Shown here: piece by piece, positions 25,676 to 34,098 of the stretch
How the letters are laid out: every line of letters starts with the position of its first letter
Numbering within the stretch: the stretch's first letter is position 1
NCBI GenBank assembly: GCA_019038745.1
Contig: JAHOYV010000044.1
Span: 62,001-126,000 of the forward strand
Reading direction: 5' to 3'
Length of the DNA stretch: 64,000 nucleotides
From: Gemmatimonadales bacterium
Lineage (GTDB): Bacteria; Krumholzibacteriota; Krumholzibacteriia; LZORAL124-64-63
Notes under the pieces: generated by a model
Told to the model about the DNA's origin: nothing
Databases searched by the model: none
Seen by the model: only the letters and a program-made list of their open reading frames with translations
Translations under genes and position numbers: made by a program

Positions 25676-28429
25676 ATGTCGCTAACTTCTGGATCCGGCC
25701 CCTGGCGGCCTGATCTCCGCTTCGACGATCCTGAACTTCTTGGCGGGACCCTCACACACAGGGTCCTGCCCCTTGTTACATCCCCCGGCCGGTACGCCGG
25801 CGGTGAGATGGGTCTGGCTCGGGATGGTTTCTCATCATCGGCCTCCAACTTCCTGCTGACCTTTCCCGATGCCTACGAGGTCGGGATGTCCCATCTGGGC
25901 CTTAGAATTCTGCTGGATCGACTGCGGAATCAACCGGAAGTATTCGTTGACTTGGCTTTTGCGCCTTGGCCGGACATGGAGGACCGAATGCGCAGAGAGG
26001 GATTGCCCCTGTACGGACTGGGTTCTCGGCGCAGTGCCCGACAGTTCGATGTTGTGGGTTTTTCCCTGGGTTACGAGCTGGCTTATACAAATGTTTTGAC
26101 GATGATCGACCTGGCAGGTTCACCCCTGCTGGCGGCCGATCGGGATGCCGGCGATCCTGTTTTCATCGGTGGGGGGTCGTGCACCCTGAATCCCACGGTG
26201 ATCGGTCCCTTCCTGGATCTGCTCCTGCTCGGGGACGGAGAGGAGCCCATTGTGGAGGCCGCCGCCGTTGTTCGGCAGTGGAAAACCGCAGGTGGGGACC
26301 GCGCCGATCTACTGGCTCAATTGAGAAAATTGCCGGGAGCCTGGCATCCGGGAGTGGATTTGCCTGTTCGGACCCGCGTGGTCAGGGACTTGAATGATTA
26401 TTCCCCGCCGGAGCAGGTTGTGCCGGTAATCGAGCCGGTGCATGACCGTTTGGCTCTGGAAGTAATGCGCGGCTGCGTCAGGGGATGCCGCTTTTGCCAG
26501 GCAGGGATGATCACTCGCCCGGTTCGCGAACGGGATTCTGATTCCCTGATCGAGGCAGCTATTGAGGGTGTCGCCGGCACCGGCTACTCCGAGGTAAGCC
26601 TTTTGAGCTTGTCCACATCCGACTACTCGGGTCTGGAGGAAACAGTCGCCGGGATTCAGGACGGCTTGTCCGGTTCCCACACCAACCTGGTCCTGCCCAG
26701 CCTGCGGGTGGATTCGGTGAGCGAGGATCTCTTCGGACGGATCAGTCGCGAGCGTCCCGCCAAATTCACTTTCGCGCCCGAGGCCGGAAGTCAGCGCCTA
26801 CGGGAAGTAATCAACAAACAGATCAGCGACGAGGAGATCCTGCAGACGGCAAAGCAGGCCTTCGATTCGGGTGTCAAGGGGATCAAACTTTATTTCATGA
26901 TCGGGTTGCCGACCGAGACGGGTGAAGATCTGGACGACATTGTCGCTATGGTGGGCCGGATTCTGGCCTTGGCTCCCCGAGGGGGATCCCAGATCCACGT
27001 CTCGATTTCTCCCTTCGCGCCCAAGGCCCATACGCCTTTCCAGTGGGCCGGCCAGATCTCAAGGGCCGAGATCGAAAGACGCAACCACTATCTGGGAAAA
27101 AGGCTGCAACGATTGCGGGTAAAGGTCAGTTTGCGTGATCCGGAAGTTTCCTTCCTGGAGGCGGTCCTGGGCTTGGGCGACGATAGATTGGCGTCGGTAC
27201 TCCAGCAGGTCTGGCAGCAGGGTGGCCGCTTCGACGGGTGGTCGGAGCATTTCAGTTTCGTCCGGTGGCAAGAGGCCTTTACACAGGCGGGCGTGGACGC
27301 CGAGGAATACGTGGCGGAACGGGATCCTCTGGCTCCCCTTCCCTGGGATTCAGTGGATACGGGGTTGTCCCGCAGTTTCCTGCAAGAGGATTGGGACACG
27401 GCCCAAGAGGAATTGACTCTGGCCGATTGCCGTTTGGATGGCCCCTGCTACGATTGTGCGGTTTGCGATGGCGGACTGAAACACATTGCGGCACGGCCCC
27501 AGCCGGGGGTTCAGGGCAAGGTTGCCGAGACCCGAATTGAAGATACCCAAAGTACTTGCGGTGGTGCCGGAGAGCCCGGGGCTGTTTTCGACCTTAGAAA
27601 TTCAGATCCGACAGACCCGGCCAGGGAGTTGCGTAAGTGGCAAATCTGGCGACAGCAGGCCGCGGCAAAGTGCTGGTATCGTCTGGAATTTACCAAAGCG
27701 GATGATATAGTGTGGTTGGGCCATTTGGATTTACAGAGGCAATTGCAATTGGCCCTGCAACGTTCCGGCTTGCCTGTTGCCTACAGCAAGGGCTATCATC
27801 CACATCCGTTGCTTAAATTCGGCCCACCCCTTCCGGTGGGCGTTGTGGGTTTGCGGGAAACGTTGGATCTGGCCCTGGAACACCAGGTGCCGGGATTGGT
27901 GGAAAAACTGAATGAGGTCCTGCCGGCTGGTCTTGTGGTGGGACAGGGGCTTGTGGTAGGAACGCAGACGCCCCCTTCCATTGACAAATATATCCGACGG
28001 TTCGAATACCGGGTCGAATTGCCTGGGCCTTCCAGGGGTGGACCCGACCGGGGAACCGTGACCTCGGCAGTGGATGCTTTCCTGGCCAGTGAGAGCTGGA
28101 TTTGCATGAGAAAGCGTCCCAAGGGAGATATAGAGTTAGACGCCAGGGCCCTGGTGCCTTTCGGAGGCCTGGTTCTGGAGGATGAGTTCGCGGGAGACGA
28201 CGGTTGTATCCTGCGCATCAATTTGTTGCGTAGTAAAAACGGCGGATCGCTCCCTGTTCACGATTTTCTGACCGCCCTTTTGGGTGAGGTTCTCGCCGAA
28301 CCGCGCTATTGCGTCATAACCCGTCTGGGATATTCCGGTCAAAGTACTGACGGGCGTTGGATTACGCCCCTAGAGGAAGTGGGTGAGATCAGCCGCCAAT
28401 TCTGGCTGAGCCGACACATGGTCGGTTGA
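25676..28429 (+). CDS. B12-binding-type radical SAM protein with DUF2344 C-terminal domain
   Basis: This is a 917-residue protein. The N-terminal part resembles the cobalamin-binding-like region of TIGR03960-type radical SAM proteins (FPDAYEVGMSHLGLRILLD). The radical SAM core has the iron-sulfur motif CVRGCRFC (about residue 265). Beyond about 660, a DUF2344/TIGR03936 domain is fused (LEFTKADDIVWLGHLDLQRQ, AYSKGYHPHPLLKFGPPLPVG). The function is unproven. The pair with an RNase E/G gene directly downstream is a conserved neighbourhood, which suggests an RNA-linked role. The ATG at 25676 is preferred over 25658 because of GAGAGA upstream. Confidence 0.9.
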   Translation: MSLTSGSGPWRPDLRFDDPELLGGTLTHRVLPLVTSPGRYAGGEMGLARDGFSSSASNFLLTFPDAYEVGMSHLGLRILLDRLRNQPEVFVDLAFAPWPDMEDRMRREGLPLYGLGSRRSARQFDVVGFSLGYELAYTNVLTMIDLAGSPLLAADRDAGDPVFIGGGSCTLNPTVIGPFLDLLLLGDGEEPIVEAAAVVRQWKTAGGDRADLLAQLRKLPGAWHPGVDLPVRTRVVRDLNDYSPPEQVVPVIEPVHDRLALEVMRGCVRGCRFCQAGMITRPVRERDSDSLIEAAIEGVAGTGYSEVSLLSLSTSDYSGLEETVAGIQDGLSGSHTNLVLPSLRVDSVSEDLFGRISRERPAKFTFAPEAGSQRLREVINKQISDEEILQTAKQAFDSGVKGIKLYFMIGLPTETGEDLDDIVAMVGRILALAPRGGSQIHVSISPFAPKAHTPFQWAGQISRAEIERRNHYLGKRLQRLRVKVSLRDPEVSFLEAVLGLGDDRLASVLQQVWQQGGRFDGWSEHFSFVRWQEAFTQAGVDAEEYVAERDPLAPLPWDSVDTGLSRSFLQEDWDTAQEELTLADCRLDGPCYDCAVCDGGLKHIAARPQPGVQGKVAETRIEDTQSTCGGAGEPGAVFDLRNSDPTDPARELRKWQIWRQQAAAKCWYRLEFTKADDIVWLGHLDLQRQLQLALQRSGLPVAYSKGYHPHPLLKFGPPLPVGVVGLRETLDLALEHQVPGLVEKLNEVLPAGLVVGQGLVVGTQTPPSIDKYIRRFEYRVELPGPSRGGPDRGTVTSAVDAFLASESWICMRKRPKGDIELDARALVPFGGLVLEDEFAGDDGCILRINLLRSKNGGSLPVHDFLTALLGEVLAEPRYCVITRLGYSGQSTDGRWITPLEEVGEISRQFWLSRHMVG

Positions 28430-28450
28430 AGGGATTTGCCGGCTGAATCC

Positions 28451-30064
28451 ATGAAAAAAGAAATCATCATTAATTCGTCGCCCCACGAGGTGCGCGTCGC
28501 CATGTTGGAAGATGGTGACACCGTAGAATTGCTCGTGGAAAGGGCCGACTCCAGGCGGATCGTCGGCAATGTTTACAAGGGAGTGGTCACCTCGGTCAAA
28601 CCGGGGCTACAGGCGGCTTTTGTGGACATCGGGATGGAGCGCGCTGGCTTCCTTCACGCTTCGGATCTGGATCATATCGAGGAGGAGGACGAAGAGGTTG
28701 GCGGCACCGGGCAAGGCAGCAGCCAAGGCAGTAGCCAAGGCAGCGCACAAAGTGGTCGTGGCGGACGAAGCGGACGCGGGGGGCGCGGGCGATTCCAGAA
28801 GGTGCCGGACATCGGGACTGTTCTCAAGACGGGGGACCACATCCTGGTCCAGGTTACCAAGGAGCCCATAAACACCAAGGGCCCCCGGTTGACTGCCGAC
28901 ATCAGTTTACCGGGCCGTTACCTGGTAATGATGCCCAAAGGGCGCCGCATCGGCGTTTCACGCAAGATCGAGGATCGCCGGGAGCGAGTGCGCCTGAAGC
29001 AACTTCTGCAGAAACATCGCTCGGGTGAGGGAGCCTTCATTATCCGGACTGCGGCCACGAGCGTTGCTGAGGATTCCCTGAAACAGGATGTGACATACCT
29101 TAGCGACTTGTTCCGGCAGATCGAGGTCAAGAGCAAGGAAGTCGAGGCACCGGCCCTGGTTCACGAGGATGTCGGAATGGTCGTAGGACTGATCCGCGAC
29201 ATCTTCAAGGAGGAAACCAGCCGCCTGGTCATAGATGACAAGGAAGATTACAACCGTCTTATGAGCTACGTGAGGACCTTCGCTCCCAAATTGAAGGAGC
29301 GCATTCAGCACTACAAGGGCGACCTGCCCATCTTCGATCAGTTTGAGATTGAGCAGGAAATCAAAAAGACACTTGATACGCGCGTATGGATGAAGAAGGG
29401 CGGCTACCTGATTATCGAGCCCACCGAAGCCCTGGTCTCCATCGACGTGAACACCGGTCGCTTCACGGGCAAGCGGAACCAGGAAGATACAATTTTCCAG
29501 ACCAATATGTTGGCTGCCCGCGAGGTGGCTCGGCAACTTCGATTACGCGACATGGGCGGCATCATTGTCGTGGATTTCATCGACATGGAGATCGAAGCGA
29601 ACAAGAAGCGGGTCTACAACGAGCTGCGCAATCACCTGAAAAGGGATCGGGCCCGGCACAAGGTTTTCCAGGTCAGCGGCCTGGGGCTGGTCGAACTCAG
29701 CCGTCAGCGGGTGCGGCCCTCCCTGTTGAGCCAGCTCTCGGATCCCTGTCCCTACTGCACGGGAACCGGCAAAGTGCTCTCCATGGAGACGATGAGCAAC
29801 AAGATCGAGCGCCTGATCCACCGGGTGGCCATCGTCACTCGGGAAAACAAGCTGCAGATCCAGGCCAATCCCATGCTGGCCCTCTACCTGTTGGAAGAGA
29901 GGCCGGAGCAGTTCCGGGATCTGTGTCGGAATTTTGATCTGGAGCTTAATGTTCTGGACGATGCTTCGCTGCACGTGGAGGAGTTCCGCATCATCAGCCT
30001 GGACAAGGGTAAGGACCTGATCGCGGAGTTTGAGAAGAAGACGCAGCGGGGTGGACGGCGTTAG
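28451..30064 (+). CDS. rng: RNase E/G family ribonuclease
   Basis: This 537-residue endoribonuclease processes and decays RNA. It has an N-terminal S1 domain (VGNVYKGVVTSVKPGLQAAF), the 5' sensor region (FIIRTAA), DNase-I-like catalytic motifs with the two metal-binding Asp residues (VSIDVNTGRFTG and IIVVDFIDME), and the zinc-link CPYCTGTGKV. It lacks the long RNase E C-terminal scaffold, so RNase G type is more likely. The S1 loop carries a Gly/Ser/Gln/Arg low-complexity insert. ATG 28451 gives the usual MKKEIIIN start; TTG 28436 is an alternative. rplU and rpmA do not follow. Confidence 0.95.
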   Translation: MKKEIIINSSPHEVRVAMLEDGDTVELLVERADSRRIVGNVYKGVVTSVKPGLQAAFVDIGMERAGFLHASDLDHIEEEDEEVGGTGQGSSQGSSQGSAQSGRGGRSGRGGRGRFQKVPDIGTVLKTGDHILVQVTKEPINTKGPRLTADISLPGRYLVMMPKGRRIGVSRKIEDRRERVRLKQLLQKHRSGEGAFIIRTAATSVAEDSLKQDVTYLSDLFRQIEVKSKEVEAPALVHEDVGMVVGLIRDIFKEETSRLVIDDKEDYNRLMSYVRTFAPKLKERIQHYKGDLPIFDQFEIEQEIKKTLDTRVWMKKGGYLIIEPTEALVSIDVNTGRFTGKRNQEDTIFQTNMLAAREVARQLRLRDMGGIIVVDFIDMEIEANKKRVYNELRNHLKRDRARHKVFQVSGLGLVELSRQRVRPSLLSQLSDPCPYCTGTGKVLSMETMSNKIERLIHRVAIVTRENKLQIQANPMLALYLLEERPEQFRDLCRNFDLELNVLDDASLHVEEFRIISLDKGKDLIAEFEKKTQRGGRR

Positions 30065-30086
30065 GCCTCGGCACTTCGAAAAATTC

Positions 30087-30141
30087 AGGAATTCCGGGAT
30101 GTCTCCGGCCGTAGCCGGTTGAGATCCCGGAATTCCTTTTT
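30087..30141 (+). terminator. Long hairpin terminator after rng
   Basis: A perfect 14-bp stem AGGAATTCCGGGAT (30087-30100) pairs with ATCCCGGAATTCCT (30124-30137) around a smaller internal CCGGC/GCCGG hairpin, followed by a T-run. It separates rng from a convergent minus-strand gene and may serve both. Confidence 0.85.
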
Positions 30142-30152
30142 GGGGCCCCGTC

Positions 30153-30668
30153 TCAGTTGAAATTAACTGTAATCCGGTAACCGATGACTTGGCCGTCGCC
30201 CAACGAAGCAGTGGTGCTGTCGACAACTAGATCCGCCCCAACGTTCAGGGTCGAAGATGCATTGGCCAGGACCACCGCCACGAAAGTGTCGGTTCCCGCT
30301 TCATCCGCCGCCCCGTCGATGTTGATTCTGAAATTGTCCAAAGTCAAACCTGCAACCGGCACGTTTTCCAGCAGGGTGATATCATAGGCGCTGCCGGCAA
30401 TGGCTGCGATGGTGAAGATTCCCTGGCTGACGTTGGTGGGATCGAAGGACAAAAAGTTGGGATCAGTGGTCGTGCCATCGGTGTCCACGGTTAGGGTTCC
30501 GTTGTTCAAGGCAACATCCCCAAAATTTAGCGCTGTGGTTTCGGTGATGGTGATCCCCTCGACGATGTCCAATAAGGCGAATGTGTCCAGATCCGCTGCT
30601 CCGGCGGGAAGGACCAAAAGGCCGATGATCATCAGGGTCATTAGTGCGATTGGCATCCTGGGAAACAT
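30153..30668 (-). CDS. Exported DUF4402 protein, putative fimbrial subunit
   Basis: This 171-residue protein has a signal peptide (MFPRMPIALMTLMIIGLLVLP then AGAA). The mature part carries the DUF4402-like pattern VEGITITETTALNFGDVA, TDPNFLSFDPT and a C-terminal GYRITVNFN strand. DUF4402 proteins are small beta-rich exported proteins, several of them linked to fimbriae. The nearby chaperone and usher genes support a subunit role (inference). AAGGAG lies 7 bases before the ATG. It is the first of four related small exported genes and is transcribed away from the usher. Confidence 0.82.
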   Translation of the reverse strand: MFPRMPIALMTLMIIGLLVLPAGAADLDTFALLDIVEGITITETTALNFGDVALNNGTLTVDTDGTTTDPNFLSFDPTNVSQGIFTIAAIAGSAYDITLLENVPVAGLTLDNFRINIDGAADEAGTDTFVAVVLANASSTLNVGADLVVDSTTASLGDGQVIGYRITVNFN

Positions 30669-30745
30669 GCTGTGGCTCCTTGCTGTTCGACTCGTTTGCC
30701 CGTTTTAGCGGAGAATTCTCCTGCCTGAGGCCCTATAGAGGAAAA

Positions 30746-30754
30746 TTCATACCA
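30746..30754 (-). promoter_or_regulatory. Possible extended -10 promoter of the first DUF4402 gene
   Basis: On the minus strand it reads TGGTATGAA, an extended -10 (TGn plus TATGAA), inside a 10-base segment, ATACCACAGT on the plus strand (30749-30758), that recurs upstream of the next minus-strand gene. No clear -35 is seen, which is usual for extended -10 promoters. Confidence 0.4.
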
Positions 30755-30951
30755 CAGTGCTCAGCGCGCCCTGATGAGGTAAGTCAGGGAATTATCGGGA
30801 ACAACCCGAACGGGAGAGAAAGGCAAAGCCAGGCAGGGGAGGGCATGGGAAGCCGAAGGGATCTTGCAAAACCCGAGAGTACTACGGTCAACGTTATGGC
30901 ATTTTGCAACCCACTTTTGATGAGAAGACAAAAACCAGGACGCCGACCGGA

Positions 30952-31425
30952 TTATTCGTAGATCACCGTCAGGATCAGGCGAGAAGAGAGCAGAGCCGGG
31001 TCAATGCCCTGGGGGTCATTACCGGGTGCTTGAAATGTGGTGTCCCCGTTGTTCCAGAGGTTATCGGACAGTTCCTTCAGTTCGAAATCAAGGTACAGAA
31101 AACCCTCGATATCATAACGGAGAGCGACCTGAGTGCCGGGTGATTCCACCGCGTCTTCCCAATCCGCTTTTGCTCCCAGAGCCCCAAACTGCACTTTGAC
31201 CTGATGTTCGGCAGGGCCGGCGAGGGCGAACTGGAGGCGACCATCGGGGGCAGGGGCGGCCAGGGCCAGCATGTCGACGGAGGCCAGGGTCTGAGAGACC
31301 ATTATAACTTCAGTGCCCTGTACCAGGTTTATCTTGGCGTAACTTTGAAGGTTGGCCGCCAGGGTGTCTTGTGCCATGAAGCTCAATCCACAAACCAAAG
31401 CAATGGCCAGAGTCGAATTAGGCAT
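30952..31425 (-). CDS. Small exported protein, divergent DUF4402-like
   Basis: This 157-residue protein starts at ATG 31425 (GGAAAG upstream), giving a signal peptide (MPNSTLAIALVCGLSFMAQ). An in-frame ATG at 31518 would add an implausible Arg-rich stretch. The mature sequence is beta-rich and begins YAKINLVQGTEVIMVSQTL, echoing the VEGI(V/T)I pattern of the neighbouring DUF4402 proteins, and it ends in a strand LILTVIYE. The match is weak, so membership of the family is inference. It could be a minor or tip subunit of the same structure. Confidence 0.7.
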   Translation of the reverse strand: MPNSTLAIALVCGLSFMAQDTLAANLQSYAKINLVQGTEVIMVSQTLASVDMLALAAPAPDGRLQFALAGPAEHQVKVQFGALGAKADWEDAVESPGTQVALRYDIEGFLYLDFELKELSDNLWNNGDTTFQAPGNDPQGIDPALLSSRLILTVIYE

Positions 31426-31534
31426 GATGTCTTTCCAAATCCTGAAGGATTGCATACGAAGACGGAATGAGGGGCCCCGACTTCTTGTCCGGCTGGTTTT
31501 CTCCGTATACAACCGCACGCTGATTTAGAATTTG

Positions 31535-31543
31535 AGTATACCA
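31535..31543 (-). promoter_or_regulatory. Possible extended -10 promoter of the second small exported gene
   Basis: On the minus strand it reads TGGTATACT, five of six matches to the -10 preceded by TG. The plus-strand segment ATACCACAGT (31538-31547) is identical to that upstream of the first DUF4402 gene. Confidence 0.45.
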
Positions 31544-31641
31544 CAGTTGAAAACTCGAAGTCCAGATATTCCTGTTGCCCATGATGCCCCGTGGTTTCCC
31601 AGATGGGTTTGTTCGATCCTGAAATGGGGCAATAATTTTTT

Positions 31642-31670
31642 TTAAGAAAACATTAAAGCCGAAATATTAT
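31642..31670 (+). promoter_or_regulatory. Possible promoter of plus-strand DUF4402 gene
   Basis: TTAAGA (31642-31647), 17 bases, TATTAT (31665-31670), in an AT-rich context; predicted leader about 90 bases. Confidence 0.4.
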
Positions 31671-31766
31671 GAACCGAAGATTAGTGCAGGCCTGAATAGA
31701 TGTAGGCCAAAGCTTCCGGGTTTACAACGGAATGCAAACCTTCAGTTCTTGAAAAGGAGTAAGCTA

Positions 31767-32273
31767 ATGAGGAACTTCCGTATTTTCACAATCCTGGCTT
31801 TGGTAGCCCTCTCGGCCACCGGGGCGCAGGCCTTCGTCCTTGACACTACGGCAGCGGTCGAAGTGGTTGAGGGAATCGTAATCGCCCAAACGACCGGAAT
31901 GGATTTCGGACAGGTCGCAGACAAGGATGGAGTCTTGGTCATGAGCCAGGACGCCACCGCGGACATGACCGATGCCGATGGTATTTCTTTTGACCCCACC
32001 GGATACACTCCTGGTATTTTTACCGTCACGGCTCCCATCGGGGCTACCGTGAGTGCTGTTTTTGCTGATGCGGGCGATGTGGCGGGCCTGGGATTGAGTG
32101 CCTGGACCGTGTCCAATGATGGTGGTACCACGCCTCAGGGCGACAATACCGCAATCACCCAGTTGGCCAGCGACGACACCTGGTATATTGGTGCTACTTT
32201 GACGGTTACTGCGCTTACCGCAGTTGAGGGTGCCGCTACTCCTGGGTACTCCATTACCGTGACTCTGCCGTAA
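31767..32273 (+). CDS. Exported DUF4402 protein, putative fimbrial subunit
   Basis: This 168-residue protein has a signal peptide (MRNFRIFTILALVALSATGAQA). The mature DUF4402-like domain carries VVEGIVIAQTTGMDFGQVAD, GISFDPTGYTPGIFTVTAP and a final GYSITVTLP strand. AAAAGGAG precedes ATG 31767. It is strongly similar in layout to the minus-strand gene at 30153. A terminator directly follows, so it can be expressed alone at high level, as expected of a major subunit (inference). Confidence 0.83.
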   Translation: MRNFRIFTILALVALSATGAQAFVLDTTAAVEVVEGIVIAQTTGMDFGQVADKDGVLVMSQDATADMTDADGISFDPTGYTPGIFTVTAPIGATVSAVFADAGDVAGLGLSAWTVSNDGGTTPQGDNTAITQLASDDTWYIGATLTVTALTAVEGAATPGYSITVTLP

Positions 32274-32314
32274 GTGGAAAATACACGGGTCTATTGACCC
32301 GGAGAATGATGCGG

Positions 32315-32345
32315 GAAGGTTCCTATCGGGGCCTTCTCGTTTTTC
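32315..32345 (+). terminator. Intrinsic terminator after DUF4402 gene
   Basis: A 9-bp stem GAAGGTTCC / GGGGCCTTC (two G-T pairs) with loop TATC, followed by TCGTTTTTC. Confidence 0.8.
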
Positions 32346-32506
32346 TTGCTGGCATAACCTTTGCGTATCCCCTTCCAAGAAAACAGCTTTTAGTGACCGT
32401 TTTCTGGGTCAACTACATAAGGTCAACAAACAGAGGTAGTTGTCGGTTTTGCAGCCTTGCCGCTAAAATGGTTTTGAGCCGCTTTGGTTGGCAGGGGGAA
32501 GTTTTC

Positions 32507-33052
32507 ATGGGTCGACTGTTAAGAATTATTTCAACCACTAACCACTGGCGAATCGTCATTATGGCACTCGCAGTGGGGTTTATTGGCCCATTTCCAACGG
32601 GTCTTCAGGTGGGATCCAGGGCCGGGCCGGTTCCCTGGGAAGATCACAATGTCAGTCTGGATGCGGAGGTATCCATCAGCACGGACCAGCAAATGGATTT
32701 CGGCCAAATTGTCGATATGGATGGTTCGGTGACTCTGGGTTTGGCGGATGCCATCACTGCCGATCCAAATGATTTGCACCATGGAGGAGCCCCCTACTCG
32801 GGGATATATTCCATCACGGGTGATCCGGACGCTGTGATTGAAATCTCATTTTCGTCTGCACCCAACAACGGGTTCACTTTGAATAATTTTATCACAAGCG
32901 AGGGGAACCCTTCTCCTACCATTTTGAGCAACCTGGATTCATCCGGCGAGCTTATCCTGACTATTGGAGTCACCCTAACCTTGGATGGATCGGAAGTTGT
33001 GCTTGGCAACGGTCAATCCATCGGTTTCACCATCACTTCCACTTACAACTAG
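32507..33052 (+). CDS. Exported DUF4402-like protein, putative fimbrial subunit
   Basis: This 181-residue protein starts at ATG 32507 after GGGGGAAG. The N-terminus (MGRLLRIISTTNHWRIVIM then a hydrophobic stretch) is a long signal peptide. The mature part has the family pattern VSISTDQQMDFGQIVDMDGS, a GIYSITGDP segment and a C-terminal SIGFTITSTYN strand. The frame is open upstream to 32294, but that stretch lacks a ribosome-binding site and covers the preceding terminator. It lies 155 bases before the chaperone gene. Confidence 0.78.
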   Translation: MGRLLRIISTTNHWRIVIMALAVGFIGPFPTGLQVGSRAGPVPWEDHNVSLDAEVSISTDQQMDFGQIVDMDGSVTLGLADAITADPNDLHHGGAPYSGIYSITGDPDAVIEISFSSAPNNGFTLNNFITSEGNPSPTILSNLDSSGELILTIGVTLTLDGSEVVLGNGQSIGFTITSTYN

Positions 33053-33112
33053 CCATTTTACGGGCCCAGTTTCCGGGCTCCTATCTAACTTGAAATCAGC
33101 AAATTAGGAATT

Positions 33113-33129
33113 TTGGCACATCATTTGCG
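33113..33129 (+). promoter_or_regulatory. Sigma-54 promoter upstream of the chaperone-usher genes
   Basis: TTGGCACATCATTTGCG contains the invariant GG (33115-33116), exactly 10 bases, then GC (33127-33128), with good TTGGCAC and TTGC elements. It lies about 80 bases before the chaperone start. This predicts RpoN-dependent, enhancer-activated transcription of the chaperone, usher and following gene. No enhancer-binding protein gene is in the window. Confidence 0.7.
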
Positions 33130-33207
33130 CTTTGCCTTGCGAAGCAGTGGCTCCCGCTTGTTTAAGCGGCTGCGCCGCAATAGTTTACAATGTCTGGAGG
33201 TTGATTG

Positions 33208-34098
33208 ATGCGCCTGCAATGGATTCGCACCGTATTTTTTATGACCGTTCTTGTTGTCCTTTTAGCCGGGTTAGGACTTCAAGACAGCCGTGCTCAAGGG
33301 GTTTCGGTGGCCCCGGTAAGGGTGTTGTTCGACAAAAAAGTCCGTTCCGCAACGGTATTTCTTTCCAATCGGACACCAGAAGCGTTGACCTACAAGATTT
33401 CCCTGGTGAATCGGCGGATGCTGGAAAACGGCTCCATCGTTCCGGCGGAGGTTGCCGAACCCGGGGAGTTCTTTGCGGACGAGCTCATAAGGTATTCCCC
33501 GAGGCGGGCCACGATCGGGCCTTTCGGATCCCAAACCATACGGCTAATGATCCGGCGCCCGCGAGGGGATTTTCCTGATGGAGTGGAATTCCGCACCCAC
33601 CTGGCCATCCGTTCAATGCCGCCGGCTCCACTGCTCAAGGACCTGGAAAACATTGAGCGCCTGACCCAAGAGGGGAAACTCTCTGTCCAGGCGGTTGCGA
33701 GTGTAGAGACGGTAATGCCCTTGCTGGCTCGGTTTGGAGATCCGCAGGCAACAATCCAGATTGCCGAACCAGCGCTCGAAATGAATCAAGGTGAAAAGGC
33801 TTCTCCCGTTCTTTCCTTTGATCTTATTCGAGGTGGAATGCGGTCGACATACGGGGATTTGGATATTCTTCACATCGCTCCCGACGGGCAGGAAACCTTG
33901 GTTCACCTGGCTAGGGGCCTAGCAGTCTACTATCCCACAGCCAAGCGACGGATGGTCATTGACCTAAAGGCTCTTTCGGCCCCGATGCTTTCATCAGGCC
34001 AGATCCTGGTTCGATATACTGAAATGGCAGAAATGAAAGGTGATCAGTCTGCGCAGCTTCTCATCCCGCTGGGACAGGGACAAATGCTAGTGCAATGA
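33208..34098 (+). CDS. Periplasmic pilus chaperone, PapD-like
   Basis: This 296-residue exported protein has a signal peptide (MRLQWIRTVFFMTVLVVLLAG, cleaved near SRAQG). The first Ig-like domain starts VSVAPVRVLFDKKVRSATVFLSN and has the (I/L)GPFGSQTIRLMIRRP strand typical of fimbrial chaperones. A second domain follows, with VLVRYTEMAEMKGDQ-like closing strands (ILVRYTEMAE). Its role would be donor-strand capping of subunits before delivery to the usher. CTGGAGG precedes ATG 33208. It overlaps the usher gene by four bases (ATGA), giving strong functional linkage. Confidence 0.85.
   Translation: MRLQWIRTVFFMTVLVVLLAGLGLQDSRAQGVSVAPVRVLFDKKVRSATVFLSNRTPEALTYKISLVNRRMLENGSIVPAEVAEPGEFFADELIRYSPRRATIGPFGSQTIRLMIRRPRGDFPDGVEFRTHLAIRSMPPAPLLKDLENIERLTQEGKLSVQAVASVETVMPLLARFGDPQATIQIAEPALEMNQGEKASPVLSFDLIRGGMRSTYGDLDILHIAPDGQETLVHLARGLAVYYPTAKRRMVIDLKALSAPMLSSGQILVRYTEMAEMKGDQSAQLLIPLGQGQMLVQ

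Larger units (their letters stand above)
31426..31766. promoter_or_regulatory. Divergent intergenic region between two putative subunit genes
   Basis: This 341-base region holds no gene. It is AT-rich in the middle, with a T-run around 31637-31643. It carries outward-facing promoter candidates: an extended -10 on the minus strand (31535-31543) and TTAAGA/TATTAT on the plus strand (31642-31670). An imperfect GGCCT/AGGCC hairpin lies in the plus-strand leader near 31690-31714. Confidence 0.5.
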
